The notes: a model not told the origin generated them from the sequence alone. A stretch of 64,000 nt of DNA from Nectonema munidae (GCA_030549495.1 JAUIRK010000819.1:52501-116500); one strand, 5' to 3'; counted from the stretch's first letter, positions 58,601 through 63,684 are shown. Translations and numbers: made by a program.

Positions 58601-60232
58601 AAAAAGGGAAATTGGGTATATAAAGGATGCTACCATTTAAAAAGAAATCCTACACCGAAATCTTTGTCATATAAACCAATCAAAACTTTGAAAAGAAATA
58701 GAAGAAATATTTTATGAGAAGAATCTTGATGCTTTTCGAGGATTGAACTTTTTAAATGTTGTACGAAAAAAGTTTCATTATTGAAAACTATTTCATTTAT
58801 AAAGCAACCATTTTCAATCAGACATAAAAGTGTGTTAAAGAATATTTCTGAACCATTTTGAATTGAGTAGAGAGATTTTTCATCTTTAAGAAAAAGAGAA
58901 AAACAATTTTTGATATCGAATGAGAAATTAGGGTTCCTTTCTTTCACCAGTTCAAAGAAGAGGCTAAATAAAATCCAAATATAATTTAATGCGGTATACT
59001 TACTTAACCTAAAAATCGTCTGCAGACCATCAATTTTAGAAAACCAATGCTTCAAAAGGTTAAGCTATCTCTTATTTTTTATGCACGTTTAAATTTTAAA
59101 AGTACAATATCTGTAGGAGGTTTTACGTTTTGGTGGAGTTAGAACAACAAATTGACTTTTTAAGAATATTTTATGTATGTCTGCAATTTTTCTCAGGAGT
59201 AGCTTGGCTCCCCACTCCGAATCGATCAAAAATCTTCTATACCTACTCATTCCTCATAACTTCAGAAGGAATTCCTAAACTTTAAGCAGATCAGAATTTT
59301 AGATAGTTTATTAAAAGCTAGTAAAACAAATTTGTGATTTCTATAGCTACTAACAAGAGATTAGTGATTAAATAGCTAAATAAAATAAAGAGTATGATAT
59401 TGAATATGCAAATAAATTATTATAAAAACTTATATTAAAAAAATATTATGTGAGAGATTTTGTTGTAAAGTAAAATTTAGAAACATATTTAAATAAGGCG
59501 TTAATTATTATTAGTCAATTTACCTTTTTAAAAATCAAAATTTTGAAGACTAATCAGTTGTTTTCTTTTTCAATGGAACTTTATAAATTTAACCAGACGA
59601 TTTTCATATCTTAGTTAGGACACTTGTGTTACACTGATCCTCAAAGGGTTAAGAAAACTTTTTACGGTTTTTGGAAATGATATTTGCACACTTTATATTT
59701 GAAGCAATTTATTAACCCTTAAGGCTTAAGAAAAAAGTTGGAAAATGGTCTGATTTAAATTAAAATTAGTCTTAAAATTATAGCCTTTAAACGAAAACAT
59801 TTAAAATTTCATTCAAAAATAAACCAGACAATATTTTTGAAAGTTTGCTTTTAAACTTCGGGAGCAGGTTTTTAAAAATTAATAATCTGCTCATCTATTT
59901 CGATAAAATTTTTTATACCTAAAGTAAGAGATTTTATTTTATGCAACCTTATTTTACTATTGAGCATGAAAAAATGAATATTCATATTAACCAGATTTTT
60001 GTTAAACTGCATTTTTCTTTATTCCCAATGAAAGGAATATATTTATAATTATATCTGCTTAAATGAATGAGTATTAAAAAAACACATCAATAAAATTTAA
60101 AATCAAAACTTACTGTAAAATTCTGGGTTCTTTGAAAAATAACTTTTGAAGTTTTTGGAGAAAATCAACAAGATCAAAAGGAACATTATGCTTATAACTT
60201 AGTATTGAATTAACAAAACCAACTCTATCCAT
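14454..60232 (-). CDS. MDN1: Midasin (MDN1/Rea1), whole gene, 33 recognised exons
   Basis: Midasin is a dynein-like AAA+ ATPase of the nucleolus and nucleoplasm. It strips assembly factors (Ytm1/WDR12 and Rsa4/NLE1, which bear UBL domains) from pre-60S particles. The recovered order is: helical N-terminus (exons 1-4), AAA1 (5-7), AAA2 (10-11), AAA3 (11-13), AAA4 (15-17), AAA5 (19-24), AAA6 (25-30), linker (31-33), acidic region and MIDAS (33). Walker A motifs read GVAGCGKS, GESGVGKT, GPTSAGKT, GETGCGKT, GSPGVGKT and GIKGSGKR. Intron phases agree for every junction from exon 9 to exon 33. They conflict at 1/2, 7/8 and 8/9, so small exons are probably missed, and exon 7 has a frame change. The total is about 5,360 residues, normal for the family. 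Introns run from 45 bases to 7.3 kb. Confidence 0.93.
14457..14462 (-). promoter_or_regulatory. AATAAA abutting the MDN1 stop codon
   Basis: The last two sense codons, AAT AAA, form a polyadenylation hexamer directly before TGA. Use would give almost no 3' UTR. This may be chance in AT-rich sequence. Another hexamer lies downstream near 14131. Confidence 0.25.
23892..24039 (-). CDS. MDN1: MDN1 exon 32: start of linker
   Basis: Short exon of 148 bases found by phase matching. It has acceptor TTTTTCTAG and donor GTAAGC, enters in phase 1 and leaves in phase 2. It joins exon 31 (ends ATA G) to exon 33 exactly. It encodes NHLKNSPFLKIKDYSYSS then LSDPRLNTQLYLRI. DPRLN matches the DPRWN of human midasin at the same place. 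Confidence 0.85.
24096..24561 (-). CDS. MDN1: MDN1 exon 31: C-terminal of the AAA ring into linker
   Basis: Acceptor TTCCTCTTAAG, donor G|GTAAGAA. It opens with LFKFTSSQILNLSY in phase 0 and ends TECIG. The helical, poorly conserved content is typical of the region after AAA6. An exon may be missing between this and exon 30, since human midasin is longer there. Confidence 0.8.
24562..26312. other. MDN1 intron 30, AT-rich
   Basis: About 1.75 kb. A GC-richer word, taggggctccgtgcgacctc, near 25890 looks like a transposon remnant. Open sequence continues below 26313 to 26124 (FLIGVSSTFSYDPDNYG), so exon 30 may extend further than its first donor. Confidence 0.45.
26313..26464 (-). CDS. MDN1: MDN1 exon 30: AAA6 C-terminal helices (3' boundary uncertain)
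   Basis: Acceptor TTTTTAATAG; encodes DFVEQISELISSIKLIKLIW to EEDAFVQ with a possible donor at GTGTTC, phase 0 as exon 31 requires. The frame stays open to 26124 with coding-like base composition, so a later phase-0 donor, such as GTTTCA near 26270, is an alternative. Confidence 0.65.
27485..27662 (-). CDS. MDN1: MDN1 exon 29: AAA6 C-terminal part
   Basis: Acceptor TTTTAAAG, donor G|GTAAAG, phase 0 to 1. Encodes EINRLIFPDEDDVGNRVFNE to KEKSRL. Separated from exon 28 by an intron of only 60 bases. Confidence 0.82.
27663..27722 (-). other. 60-base stop-free MDN1 intron
   Basis: GTATAT..AAAG, length divisible by three with no stop in frame. If retained, it would add a hydrophobic stretch (VYSFFNFFKLLFNPVFFILK) to AAA6. 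The T-rich content and the ends mark it as an intron. Confidence 0.75.
27723..27948 (-). CDS. MDN1: MDN1 exon 28: AAA6 sensor region
   Basis: Acceptor TGATTAG. Encodes VVDRLNSLLEPFGKLFIIER, then FRLFMTIDPTNGELSRAIRN, matching human SVLDRLNALLEPGG and FRLFLSMDPVHGDISRAMRN. The D-P-x-x-G-[DE]-[IL]-S-R-A block identifies AAA6. Confidence 0.93.
29345..29900. repeat. Diverged tandem repeat, unit about 110-250 bases
   Basis: The word tatttggtataaaaacatat and relatives recur at about 29350, 29497, 29607 and 29855, each followed by (t)catgtaaaatttga. Intervening words recur too: aaaccgcaaatttgattaac, cacttataggtattttcaa and gagttcagaaatgaaa. Unit length varies, so the array has lost or gained parts. 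It lies wholly within an MDN1 intron. Confidence 0.75.
30440..30511 (-). mobile_element. hAT-Charlie-like terminus inside MDN1 intron 27
   Basis: Reading the minus strand from 30511, CAGTGTTTCTCAAAGTGGTC matches the hAT-Charlie terminal consensus CAGTGGTTCTCAAA. GC-rich sequence (gcgcccactcggcggcg) and a poly-C run at 30420-30430 follow, with a second poly-C run near 30191. The element probably spans part of 30180-30511 with no transposase. Its end lies 24 bases inside the intron from the donor of exon 27. Confidence 0.6.
30536..30839 (-). CDS. MDN1: MDN1 exon 27: AAA6 insert and Walker B region
   Basis: Acceptor CAATTTTAG, donor AA|GTATAA, phase 1 to 2. Encodes DQRKSCSEVVVQFFRVFEE through KFVWQDSVLVTSLKNGDWIL and LEDVNLAK. 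The Walker B position reads WILLEDVN rather than the usual LLDE; human AAA6 is also altered there (LLMDNVN). Confidence 0.92.
31546..31699 (-). CDS. MDN1: MDN1 exon 26: AAA6 insert helices
   Basis: Acceptor TTTCTTTAAG, donor G|GTAATA, phase 0 to 1. Encodes FDVMSQMNQLIQEHIAFVKK to NNLNKYK, the helical segment between Walker A and Walker B of AAA6 in other midasins. Confidence 0.85.
31749..32174 (-). CDS. MDN1: MDN1 exon 25: end of AAA5, start of AAA6 with Walker A
   Basis: Acceptor CTATTTTAG, donor CAG|GTAAAC, phase 0 to 0, 142 residues. Encodes the AAA5 C-terminal helices (TIPSSYVNMLYICRVESKRD), then ISSTSSPLYGMKHLKLIPSQ and the AAA6 P-loop GIKGSGKRSMIQLLSHLTGN. The residue after GK is Arg instead of Thr/Ser. 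Confidence 0.92.
32950..33006 (-). CDS. MDN1: MDN1 exon 24: 19-residue AAA5 exon
   Basis: Encodes LNLRDLSRWCQLICRDNAY before donor GTAATT; human has FNLRDLFRWCQLML here. Phase 0 to 0 fits both neighbours if the acceptor is the AG at 33007-33008. That is a weak site (CTTAGAG), so the 5' edge could differ by a few bases. Confidence 0.78.
33132..33239 (-). CDS. MDN1: MDN1 exon 23: AAA5
   Basis: Acceptor TTTATAAG, donor GAA|GTATGC, 36 residues, phase 0 to 0. Encodes VYIDEMCDKDYVMILTFLYP to MVKFNSE, matching human QVFVDPLTVIDMEFIASTLFP. Confidence 0.9.
33307..33504 (-). CDS. MDN1: MDN1 exon 22: AAA5 Walker B to sensor
   Basis: Begins INLASQSVLEALNACLDHRQ, completing the Walker B WIVIDE|INLA split from exon 21. 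It continues through IFACQNPYHQGGDRKQLPAS and FLNRFIQ. The donor CAA|GTTTTT is weak but is supported by the exact join to exon 23. Confidence 0.93.
34809..34934 (-). CDS. MDN1: MDN1 exon 21: AAA5 with Walker B start
   Basis: Acceptor ATTTTTAG, donor GAG|GTAATC, 42 residues in phase 0. Encodes DVSDLFGTYLPVENSESACN and FEWTDGPFLKALKDGHWIVI then DE; human has ITDLFGADLPVEGG..FAWRDGPLLAALKAGHWVVLDE. Confidence 0.93.
35815..35906 (-). CDS. MDN1: MDN1 exon 20: AAA5 Walker A
   Basis: Acceptor GTTTTCAG, donor ACA|GTAAGT. Encodes the P-loop GSPGVGKTSFVTTIAELTLN and PIVRINLSEQT, nearly identical to human AAA5. Confidence 0.95.
35970..36083 (-). CDS. MDN1: MDN1 exon 19: AAA5 N-terminal part
   Basis: Acceptor TTTATTTAG, donor G|GTTGAA, phase 1 to 1. 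Encodes TSHTSIKNDFIFKSETVLNN then LFKLLRAMSMDKAILLEG, where human has QRLLRATKLKKPILLEG. Confidence 0.9.
36753..36959 (-). CDS. MDN1: MDN1 exon 18: AAA4 C-terminal region
   Basis: Acceptor AATCTTTAG, donor G|GTAATT, phase 1 to 1. Encodes LHVVQEIEKIRHVCFSFIQN to FGVFPYILSKNVKG; human has a similar run ending WGIHPFFIPRG before AAA5. Confidence 0.85.
36960..37853. other. MDN1 intron 17 with a GC-rich block
   Basis: A GC-richer block at 37075-37420, with an imperfect (AC)n microsatellite near 37270-37300 and the word cgcttcgcgcgaaac, sits in otherwise AT-rich intron. It looks like foreign repeat DNA, but I recognise no family. Confidence 0.4.
37854..37984 (-). CDS. MDN1: MDN1 exon 17: AAA4 C-terminal helices
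   Basis: Acceptor TTTCCTTAG, donor G|GTTAGT. After joining exon 16 in phase 2 it reads NKILFNTRDIILYSEFICRW to LILLDRLGIG; human has VSIRDILSWVNFM and YIDGIGSG at these places. Confidence 0.88.
38039..38241 (-). CDS. MDN1: MDN1 exon 16: AAA4 arginine-finger region
   Basis: Acceptor TTTTTTTTAG, donor AA|GTCATG, separated from exon 17 by a 54-base intron. Encodes LSPSLRNRFSEVWCTSISSD, where human has LSPALRNRFTEIWCPQSTS, then FLEFKHWF. Confidence 0.92.
38299..38957 (-). CDS. MDN1: MDN1 exon 15: AAA4 core with Walker A and B
   Basis: Acceptor CTTTGAAG, donor GAG|GTATGC. Begins YLLLAGRVRSLNERNIVAEV and carries the P-loop GETGCGKTTICQILSQYF, then DASDFLGALRPSK, LFEWADGPLLLSLKNGSAFL, LDEISLTDDAVLERLNSLLE and ATMNPGGDFGKKE. 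All are diagnostic of midasin AAA4. Confidence 0.96.
39688..39812 (-). CDS. MDN1: MDN1 exon 14: AAA3-AAA4 connection
   Basis: Acceptor TTTTACAG, donor G|GTATTC, phase 2 to 1. Encodes YVNCNENASSYNFASHFDST to FNWNQFLAIQG, a poorly conserved link. Both junction phases fit. Confidence 0.85.
40060..40700. repeat. Possible pogo/Tigger-like termini in an MDN1 intron
   Basis: Reading the minus strand from 40131, CAGTAAAACTTGGCTATAGT followed by GAAATTCGTTTTGTACGAAG resembles Tigger/pogo terminal repeats, which carry TATA..GAA..TTCG words. A second patch, gatcgctataagcggcaact ending in ACTGTA near 40683, is similar in kind. No transposase was seen between or beside them. Confidence 0.4.
40999..41153 (-). 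CDS. MDN1: MDN1 exon 13: AAA3 C-terminal
   Basis: Acceptor TTTTAAG, donor AG|GTTTGC, phase 0 to 2. Encodes EILSQRSSIPPSYAKKMVHV and FAGKEGFITLRDLFKWANR; human has SVFAGKQGFITLRDLFRWAER. Confidence 0.94.
41204..41487 (-). CDS. MDN1: MDN1 exon 12: AAA3 Walker B to arginine finger
   Basis: Acceptor CTTTTTAG, donor GAA|GTATAA. Encodes PLIQAMINGYWLILDELNLA, IPETQEVIKAHPKFILFATQ and GGRKQLSRAFRSRFVELHF, closely matching human AAA3. Confidence 0.96.
41550..42512 (-). CDS. MDN1: MDN1 exon 11: AAA2 second half and AAA3 Walker A
   Basis: Acceptor GATTTTCTAG, donor G|GTTTAT, 963 bases. Encodes EWILLDEINLASPSVLESLS, RLFACMNPSTDINKVELPQN and IKDRFTTIHV of AAA2. AAA3 follows with ILIQGPTSAGKTSLINWLAK and RINNHQHTDLQEYIGSY. 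Confidence 0.97.
42580..43267 (-). CDS. MDN1: MDN1 exon 10: AAA2 with Walker A
   Basis: Acceptor ATTCTTAG, donor G|GTAAGT. Opens VEHVLFHNKPSLEHSISRID, carries the P-loop GESGVGKTALLQYIAQLLRI and DTESAQFYGGYSPISM, then the AAA2 helical insert (FEQTFSTSKNNKFLKSVQDA) and ADGVLTKTLKNG. Confidence 0.96.
44286..44481 (-). CDS. MDN1: MDN1 exon 9: AAA1 C-terminal helices
   Basis: Acceptor TTTTTTATAG, donor ATG|GTATTC. Encodes VFLKYCKRLLEASPVQSNCD to QIASFCNVNKEM, aligning with human LLNWCNRIAHSFD to GSKLNISRKKAE. It needs an incoming phase-2 partner, which exon 8 does not provide, so one small exon is probably missed. Confidence 0.82.
45150..45660 (+). mobile_element. ZBED/GTF2IRD2-type hAT transposase fragment
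   Basis: The plus-strand frame at 45410-45646 gives FTDKMDLLAVFSFFVKKAFV, AQIAYLADNFETLNELNKKL and INAFIAKLEPSF. This matches the middle of SCAND3/ZBED5/GTF2IRD2 transposases (..LAYLADIF..LN.LN..LQG....I..K..AF..KL). It represents a different portion of the same broad family as the element at 1-1257. Both ends are missing, and the frame upstream is broken. Confidence 0.72.
47338..47366 (+). repeat. Candidate left end of the transposon fossil at 47620-49420
   Basis: agggcacacacgggcaattg followed by attaacc and repeated ttaacc/ggttaa words lies about 270 bases before the transposase. The position suits a terminal or subterminal repeat. No matching right end was found, so this is tentative. Confidence 0.3.
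47620..49420 (+). mobile_element. Decayed DNA transposon transposase with CFDTTASxT and LACRHHIHE signatures
   Basis: Plus-strand blocks follow the order of a common invertebrate transposase family with an RNase H-like (hAT-type) core, usually left as hypothetical. They are GIWQKLLIF (family FW.KARIP), LIVHFEEKLLTHTGKKADRL (family L.VHWDGKLLPDLTG...DRLP), VLEDWPSCSPWSAELCFDTT and ASKTEIHKKACS, then LLFLACRHHIHELLIAAVFD. After these come RPPGAYSRARWMGKCIYCLK and TYLFRNAF, then ADAPVNDLNFLCFLEDYRYG. The DTTAS aspartate and the CRHHIHE block are key catalytic-domain landmarks. Multiple frame changes show it is inactive, and a 138-base MITE interrupts it at 48390. Confidence 0.82.
48390..48527. 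mobile_element. TTAA-flanked MITE (piggyBac-like) nested in a transposase
   Basis: Both ends are TTAA. The left end reads TTAACCCATTTAGGACCA and the right end reverse-complements to TTAACCCATTTAAGACTAAG, giving an inverted terminal repeat of at least 13 bases. TTAA duplication with a CCC-starting terminus is the mark of piggyBac-type elements. At 138 bases it has no coding capacity. The transposase frame ends at its left border (..KKADRLL) and resumes after its right border (ENYLRFLSYQIEP), so it inserted into the older element. Confidence 0.82.
50284..50299. repeat. Short GC hairpin
   Basis: gtgggcaatagcccac is a perfect 6-base stem with a 4-base loop, embedded in ggagggcactagtgggcaat..gccccgac. 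The GC-rich island in AT-rich intron looks like a transposon end. Confidence 0.4.
51205..51540. repeat. GC-richer foreign block with hairpin end, unclassified
   Basis: Base composition differs sharply from the flanking intron. Both strands show short open frames that match nothing I can name. At the right edge, gggattgaggatgagctctc followed by aatccc forms a 9-base stem (gggattgag/ctcaatccc). It may be a truncated non-LTR or other repeat. The family is unknown. Confidence 0.4.
51813..51963 (-). CDS. MDN1: MDN1 exon 8: AAA1 C-terminal linker
   Basis: Acceptor CATTCTTTAG, donor CAA|GTAATT. Encodes ISNQELHSPSASLSAKMQES to LKGLNVTDPEVLSQ. Composition and splice sites support an exon, but the incoming phase (2) and outgoing phase (0) fit neither exon 7 nor exon 9 directly, so unseen small exons or a different edge are likely. 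Confidence 0.6.
52689..52705 (-). repeat. TTAA-type transposon end beside MDN1 exon 7
   Basis: Minus strand reads TTAACCCTTTGAGGACC from 52705. Nearly the same end, TTAACCCTTTGAGGATC, occurs at 59636-59652. The form resembles piggyBac-like MITE ends, and it begins about 40 bases inside the intron after exon 7. The opposite end was not found. Confidence 0.5.
52746..53065 (-). CDS. MDN1: MDN1 exon 7: AAA1 Walker B region, with an internal frame change
   Basis: Acceptor TTTTCAAACAG. Frame 1 gives ALREGKWLLFENIDQASEDV, LTLLLPLFNCSDAH and KSQKFRFFATL; human has WILLEDIDYAPLDVVSVLIPLLENG and FQFFATRRL. From about 52841 the similarity moves to another frame: RRFDLVLPTPNKKDRLNELM, aligning with human KYWTKIHLDNLDKRELNEVL. 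No GT..AG pair joins them, since the roughly 45 bases between lack an AG. The cause may be a base-calling error, a real frameshift or a non-canonical intron. The 3' edge (AG|GTCGTA) is provisional. Confidence 0.75.
53135..53206 (-). CDS. MDN1: MDN1 exon 6: AAA1
   Basis: 24 residues, phase 0 to 0, donor AAA|GTAATA. Encodes ILIGSYVTGEVPGDFVWRDG then PLVK; human has MLLGMYRCTDVPGEFVWQPGTL. The intron to exon 7 is 69 bases. Confidence 0.92.
54048..54614. mobile_element. Non-autonomous terminal-inverted-repeat element, hAT-like
   Basis: Begins tagagccctgcgcg and ends cgcgcagagctcta, which pair as a 14-base inverted repeat with one mismatch. GC-rich subterminal words (ggcgcgggtttgtgg, gcggattac, ttgtgggtt, gcgggtgcaaaac) lie at both ends around an AT-rich core containing (AC)n. 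At 567 bases with no coding capacity, it fits a hAT-type MITE. Flanking 8-mers (gtatcaat, gtagtttt) match only at their start, so the target duplication is decayed or absent. Confidence 0.75.
55385..55711. repeat. Interspersed MITE-like repeat, copy B (related to 7086-7318)
   Basis: Second copy of the element described at 7086. It ends ccgggacatctggcaactct, a terminus seen in many small arthropod elements. Near its left end, the 27-base word beginning tcaaaccgggacaataatgg is duplicated exactly in tandem (about 55400-55453). Confidence 0.65.
55950..56020 (-). repeat. tRNA-derived SINE head (A and B box)
   Basis: On the minus strand, TGGGTGCGTGAGTAAGG (56000-56016) resembles a pol III A box. 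GGTTCGATCCC (55952-55962) is a near-perfect B box about 37 bases downstream, the spacing of a tRNA. A convincing acceptor stem is lacking and further non-tRNA sequence follows, so a SINE is more likely than a tRNA gene. It starts some 30 bases inside the intron after exon 5. Confidence 0.5.
56046..56306 (-). CDS. MDN1: MDN1 exon 5: AAA1 Walker A
   Basis: Acceptor TTAACACAG, donor AAA|GTAAGT, 87 residues, phase 0 to 0. Encodes PLQYSPSLPKLSAPPRESCA then PVLLFGVAGCGKSLLFDYFC and VYLSQQTDSK. Human has AVLLEGPIGCGKTSLVEYLA and VQLGDQTDSK. Confidence 0.95.
56307..58399. other. MDN1 intron 4
   Basis: 2.1 kb. The block 56745-57360, starting tagtgatgtacggatccc, contains cgatt/cgatacc words (gaaacgataccgatac, ggcgattccgatt) at both ends, which suggests an old hAT-like MITE. 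A TA microsatellite lies at 57338-57356. No exon was recognised. Confidence 0.45.
58400..58594 (-). CDS. MDN1: MDN1 exon 4: N-terminal helical region
   Basis: Acceptor TTTTTGTTTAG, donor AAG|GTTTTA, 65 residues in phase 0. Encodes LLLQSYFNQKEIDQFSINLY to LLTQNGLLSQSLLK. Family conservation here is low. Support comes from splice sites and phase agreement with exons 3 and 5. Confidence 0.72.
58654..58963 (-). CDS. MDN1: MDN1 exon 3: N-terminal helical region
   Basis: Acceptor TTTATTTAG, candidate donor GGT|GTAGGA (weak). Encodes LFFELVKERNPNFSFDIKNC to LLFLFKVLIGLYDKDFG. Assigned by position, coding composition and phase rather than by strong similarity. Confidence 0.68.
58964..59008 (-). other. 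45-base stop-free MDN1 intron
   Basis: GTTAAG..TTTAG between exons 2 and 3. It is divisible by three and open in frame, so retention would add 15 residues without breaking the protein. An overlapping GTAAGT donor 5 bases in would shift the frame. Confidence 0.55.
59009..59064 (-). CDS. MDN1: MDN1 exon 2: N-terminal region
   Basis: Acceptor GAGATAG, phase 0; encodes LNLLKHWFSKIDGLQTIF. Exon 1 leaves in phase 2, so the direct join gives a stop. A small exon between 59065 and 60113 is probably missed. Confidence 0.6.
59636..59652 (-). repeat. TTAA-type transposon end, second copy
   Basis: TTAACCCTTTGAGGATC on the minus strand, one base different from the end at 52689-52705. A further TTAACCCTTAAGG lies at 59712. 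Probably MITE fragments inside MDN1 intron 1. Confidence 0.45.
60114..60232 (-). CDS. MDN1: MDN1 exon 1 with start codon
   Basis: ATG at 60230-60232 opens MDRVGFVNSILSYKHNVPFD then LVDFLQKLQKLFFKEPRIL with a perfect GTAAGT donor (phase 2). Amphipathic helical content and position suit the midasin N-terminus, which is poorly conserved between phyla. An upstream non-coding exon cannot be excluded. Confidence 0.7.
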
Positions 60233-60870
60233 TATATTTTGAAAATATTATTTTCCTAAAAGGAGTTATAGTTATAAATTTAATAAAAAAATATGGAAAA
60301 TTAAATATTTGAATTAAAATTCAAGTCAGCTGACATTTAAAATTTAGGATCAAAAAAAGATTTTAGATTTTGTTTGATTATAATTTCTCTTCCTAAACTA
60401 TCTCTTGTTCTTATAAATCTAATTAATTTTCCTTTAACCTATACGCCTAGTTCAAGTGGAATGTAATATGTACAATTTATATTATTTCATAAAAAGCGTT
60501 TACTGACAATTATTAGTATGTTTATATAATTTTTTAATATTTTGCTGTATATTAACGATCATGATAGAAAATATAAGTTATAGAAGTTTGTACATATATA
60601 ATACTTTATATGTAGTTTATTGGATTTTTAAAAATACTAGGTCTATTATTTGTTGTAATTTTTATTATTACTGATATTTCATATCAATGTTAATAAATTT
60701 CAAATATGATTTTGTGAATACTTTAGTTTCTAAGGAAAAATCAAGATATTATACTTTATTTAGATGTGTTTAAATGTTTCGTTTTCATTGAATATTGTCA
60801 TTTTGACAAAGAAAAATAATAATAAAAATACAAAAGTTTTTTGACATTCGTGATCTTTCACTTTAAAAAT
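60233..60870. other. Upstream flank of MDN1
   Basis: AT-rich. It should include the midasin promoter, but no clear TATA box, initiator or CpG-rich stretch is visible. Confidence 0.4.
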
Positions 60871-60879
60871 TTCAGATAG

Positions 60880-61225
60880 CAACTTGATTATCATTATAGT
60901 CTTCAGCTTTTTTATGTTTCACTCAGTTATCACCAGGACTATAATTTTCCTAAGCCATGTTTTTACTCAAGGAGTGGTATGTCAATAATCCAATGGAAGA
61001 CCAATGAATTAATTGTCATCAGTTTGATACATTCTCAACTGTATGAAAGTTTCTTTTATCTGAATATATTATATTAATTCTTCAAAAGCCTCTTTCTGCA
61101 TCTGCAGAACTGACAGTAATATTAATAACAATATGTCTAGCCTTTTGTACACTTTGTAAAATCAAAGGATTGTTTGGATACAATGGCTTAAATGCCAGTG
61201 CCAACAAAATTAAAAATTTCAATTA
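60880..61225 (-). mobile_element. hAT transposase C-terminal domain, ZNF862-like lineage
   Basis: Minus strand gives ALAFKPLYPNNPLILQSVQK with frame noise, then RHIVINITVSSADAERGF and RINIIYSDKRN. This is the SSADAERGFS.mN.iK...R signature of hAT transposases related to ZNF862/C17orf113. The following HSLSKNMA and KHKKAEDYNDN parallel the family tail (SWL....R.ADD...KK). Several stops are present. No ends were found. Confidence 0.75.
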
Positions 61226-63590
61226 AATTCAAGAAATTTTAGAGTTGTCTAAAAATCATTTTAACTAGGGCATTAAATGTATTAGATAATTCTTCCTATA
61301 ATAAAGCTATGAGTAACAGAATGAAAAAACTTAATATTTAACCGGGATTTGTTTTTCTAACTTAAATATAACCGCATTTTAGAGAGATAAGTGCGTCTAT
61401 TTTGTATTAGTCAACACCTACTGGTCATTCTTCTCATCATCACATTTAAGTTTACTAATTTCGTCATCTAATATTAGAGAACAAGGAAGCAATTGCATGT
61501 GTCTTTTCAAGCGACACACACTTGCTCTACAAATTTCACATGTATATTTCTAACAAAAAATAAAGTATTTTTCTTACCTAACTCTTAATGCAAAAAAACC
61601 TGCGTGACTTTTTACCCAAACTCTTTCAAAAATTGTTTCTGAACAAAAAGAAGCAAAATAAAAATAAGTAAAAGATAAAAAAACAAAAATTCTTATCTTT
61701 CATAGATTTTTTTTCAATATAAAGTTAAATGTAAAATATTATTTTTTAAAGTTTTTTGATTTTTATCAATTCCAACCATGGTTCAATACTTTTGATTTCA
61801 AAATTTTGCCAAAAATTTTCGATTCTTAGAAATAAATACTGGATCTTTTTATCTTTTTTTTATTAATTATATATTTGAGACTTTAAATTTTTCCCAGTTA
61901 ACAGATATAGTTCTCTAAATATTGATTTCAACTTTTCAATTTTTTAAACTATTAAAAAAATTTAAGTGTTTTAAATTTTTTAATTTTGAAAAGATATTGT
62001 GACTGGAGCAAAAGAGGCTCAAAAATGGCTTAACTAAATGTTAAAAATGCAAAAATGGCATAGAAAAACTTATATTTCACTTAATAGCTGACAAATAATT
62101 GGGAAAAATGTGATAAACGCTCTAATCTTTCAAAATAATTAACCAGTTTAATTATTTTTACATTTTGAAAAAAGTTTGGGTAAAAAATCACGCCCCAAAA
62201 AAATAACCTACTATTCCAGGCATTTAAAAAAGCAGAAAATATCTGAAGAGAATTTACAAGAAAATGAAAACAAAAGGCATTTAATAAAGTTTTGACAAAA
62301 AAATTCTAAATACGTTGCAAAAATAGGTTATGAGAAAATTGGCCATAACTTCACATTTTAAAATTTCTTAAAATAAAATAGAAACATACGAGAAAAATTT
62401 AGATACTAATAAACAGGAAAACTTTTTCAAATGAAATTAGTAACGAAAACTTTTAATAAAAAGCAAAAAAAGTTTTCTGGATCCCAAAACTAATTGAAAA
62501 AGCGTTTTTTCTACCCCCAAAACCTTAAGGGGTGAACATTTTATTTTAGAAAAAATTGTCTTTTTATAACTCGCTCTAAAAACCTATTATTCAATCACAT
62601 ATAGGAATATATCACTTTTCTACAGGAGGTCAGCACAAATCACTACTTGATGGTAAAAAGACGTTATTTAATTAAAACTTATTTGGAATTTCAATTGGTT
62701 AAAACACAAGAGTATATTTAATAAAAACGTGCAATATCATCTTTGAAAACATTTTTGGTCTCCTATTACTTCAAACTTAAAAAGGTATCGTTAAGATATA
62801 GATATCTCCAGCTGATAAAAATTTTGGTGATAATAACTTTAATATTTTTTTTTAATTTTTCTGAGATGCAGAAGATTTTATATTAGATGTTTCCTCGAGT
62901 TCGTCAAAAAAATCAAAACATGGCAAGTTTTAAGGTCTTGCCAGACCACTGATAATTAATTTATGGATGAGGGAGCGGGTTGTGTAATAAGGGTGGAAAA
63001 ATAAATGAGGTTACAGAATGTAATAGAAAGTTTAGCAAAAAAAACAAGTATTTTCAAATGCAAAATTAATAGATAAATTTGCCGAATATTTTTTGTTTAC
63101 TAAAAGTTGCTACGGTGCATCATATGTTAGACGCTGTAATCACAATTATCAAATACCGCAGATCTCAGTATCAAACTCAGCAGACTGAGTATCAAATCTC
63201 AGTTTTTTTCCTTTTTGTGAACAATTTTCCTTTGCAATAAATTTTTTTCTCTCTCTCTCATTATGTTGTTATGTCTATAAAGGCTACATAATTTTTTTTA
63301 CGAAAATGATGCTAAAGAAGAAAACCATTTTTTAACAAAAAATTATTTTAATACAATAAGGACTTTTTTTTAGAGCATTTTGATTTAAGGCACTATCGTA
63401 GTGGTTGTCAGTATTAATTGATCTTGCAAATGTTCATCTGTTGATTGATTTCGATGTGAATTTTAAATTTGTGTCAAGTAAGAAAATGTTGATTCACAAA
63501 AATAATTAAAAAAATATTTATTGAGCCTAACTTTTGTAACGTATACAATAACTTTTTCAAATTCCGCATTTATAATCTTTAACCTTATTA
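61226..63590. other. AT-rich intergenic DNA
   Basis: On the minus strand at 61420-61550 a short frame reads YTCEICRASVCRLKRHM, a lone zinc-finger-like fragment of unknown origin, perhaps transposon derived. The rest shows no supported gene. Confidence 0.4.
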
Positions 63591-63684
63591 GTGTTGGGCA
63601 AAATTTGTCCGCTCAAGTGATGGGGGAGGGGGTGGGTAAAGTGGCACCCCCCTATTTTTCTCAGAATAAAAAATTGTAATCTTA

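Noticed and set aside
58402-58602. Alternative minus-strand frame at exon 4
   Set aside because: That frame gives a low-complexity Lys/Ile peptide and breaks phase with its neighbours. The frame beginning LLLQSYFNQKEIDQ fits both junctions.
61420-61550. Host C2H2 zinc-finger gene
   Set aside because: Only one finger-like fragment is visible, with no adjoining exons, in repeat-rich DNA.
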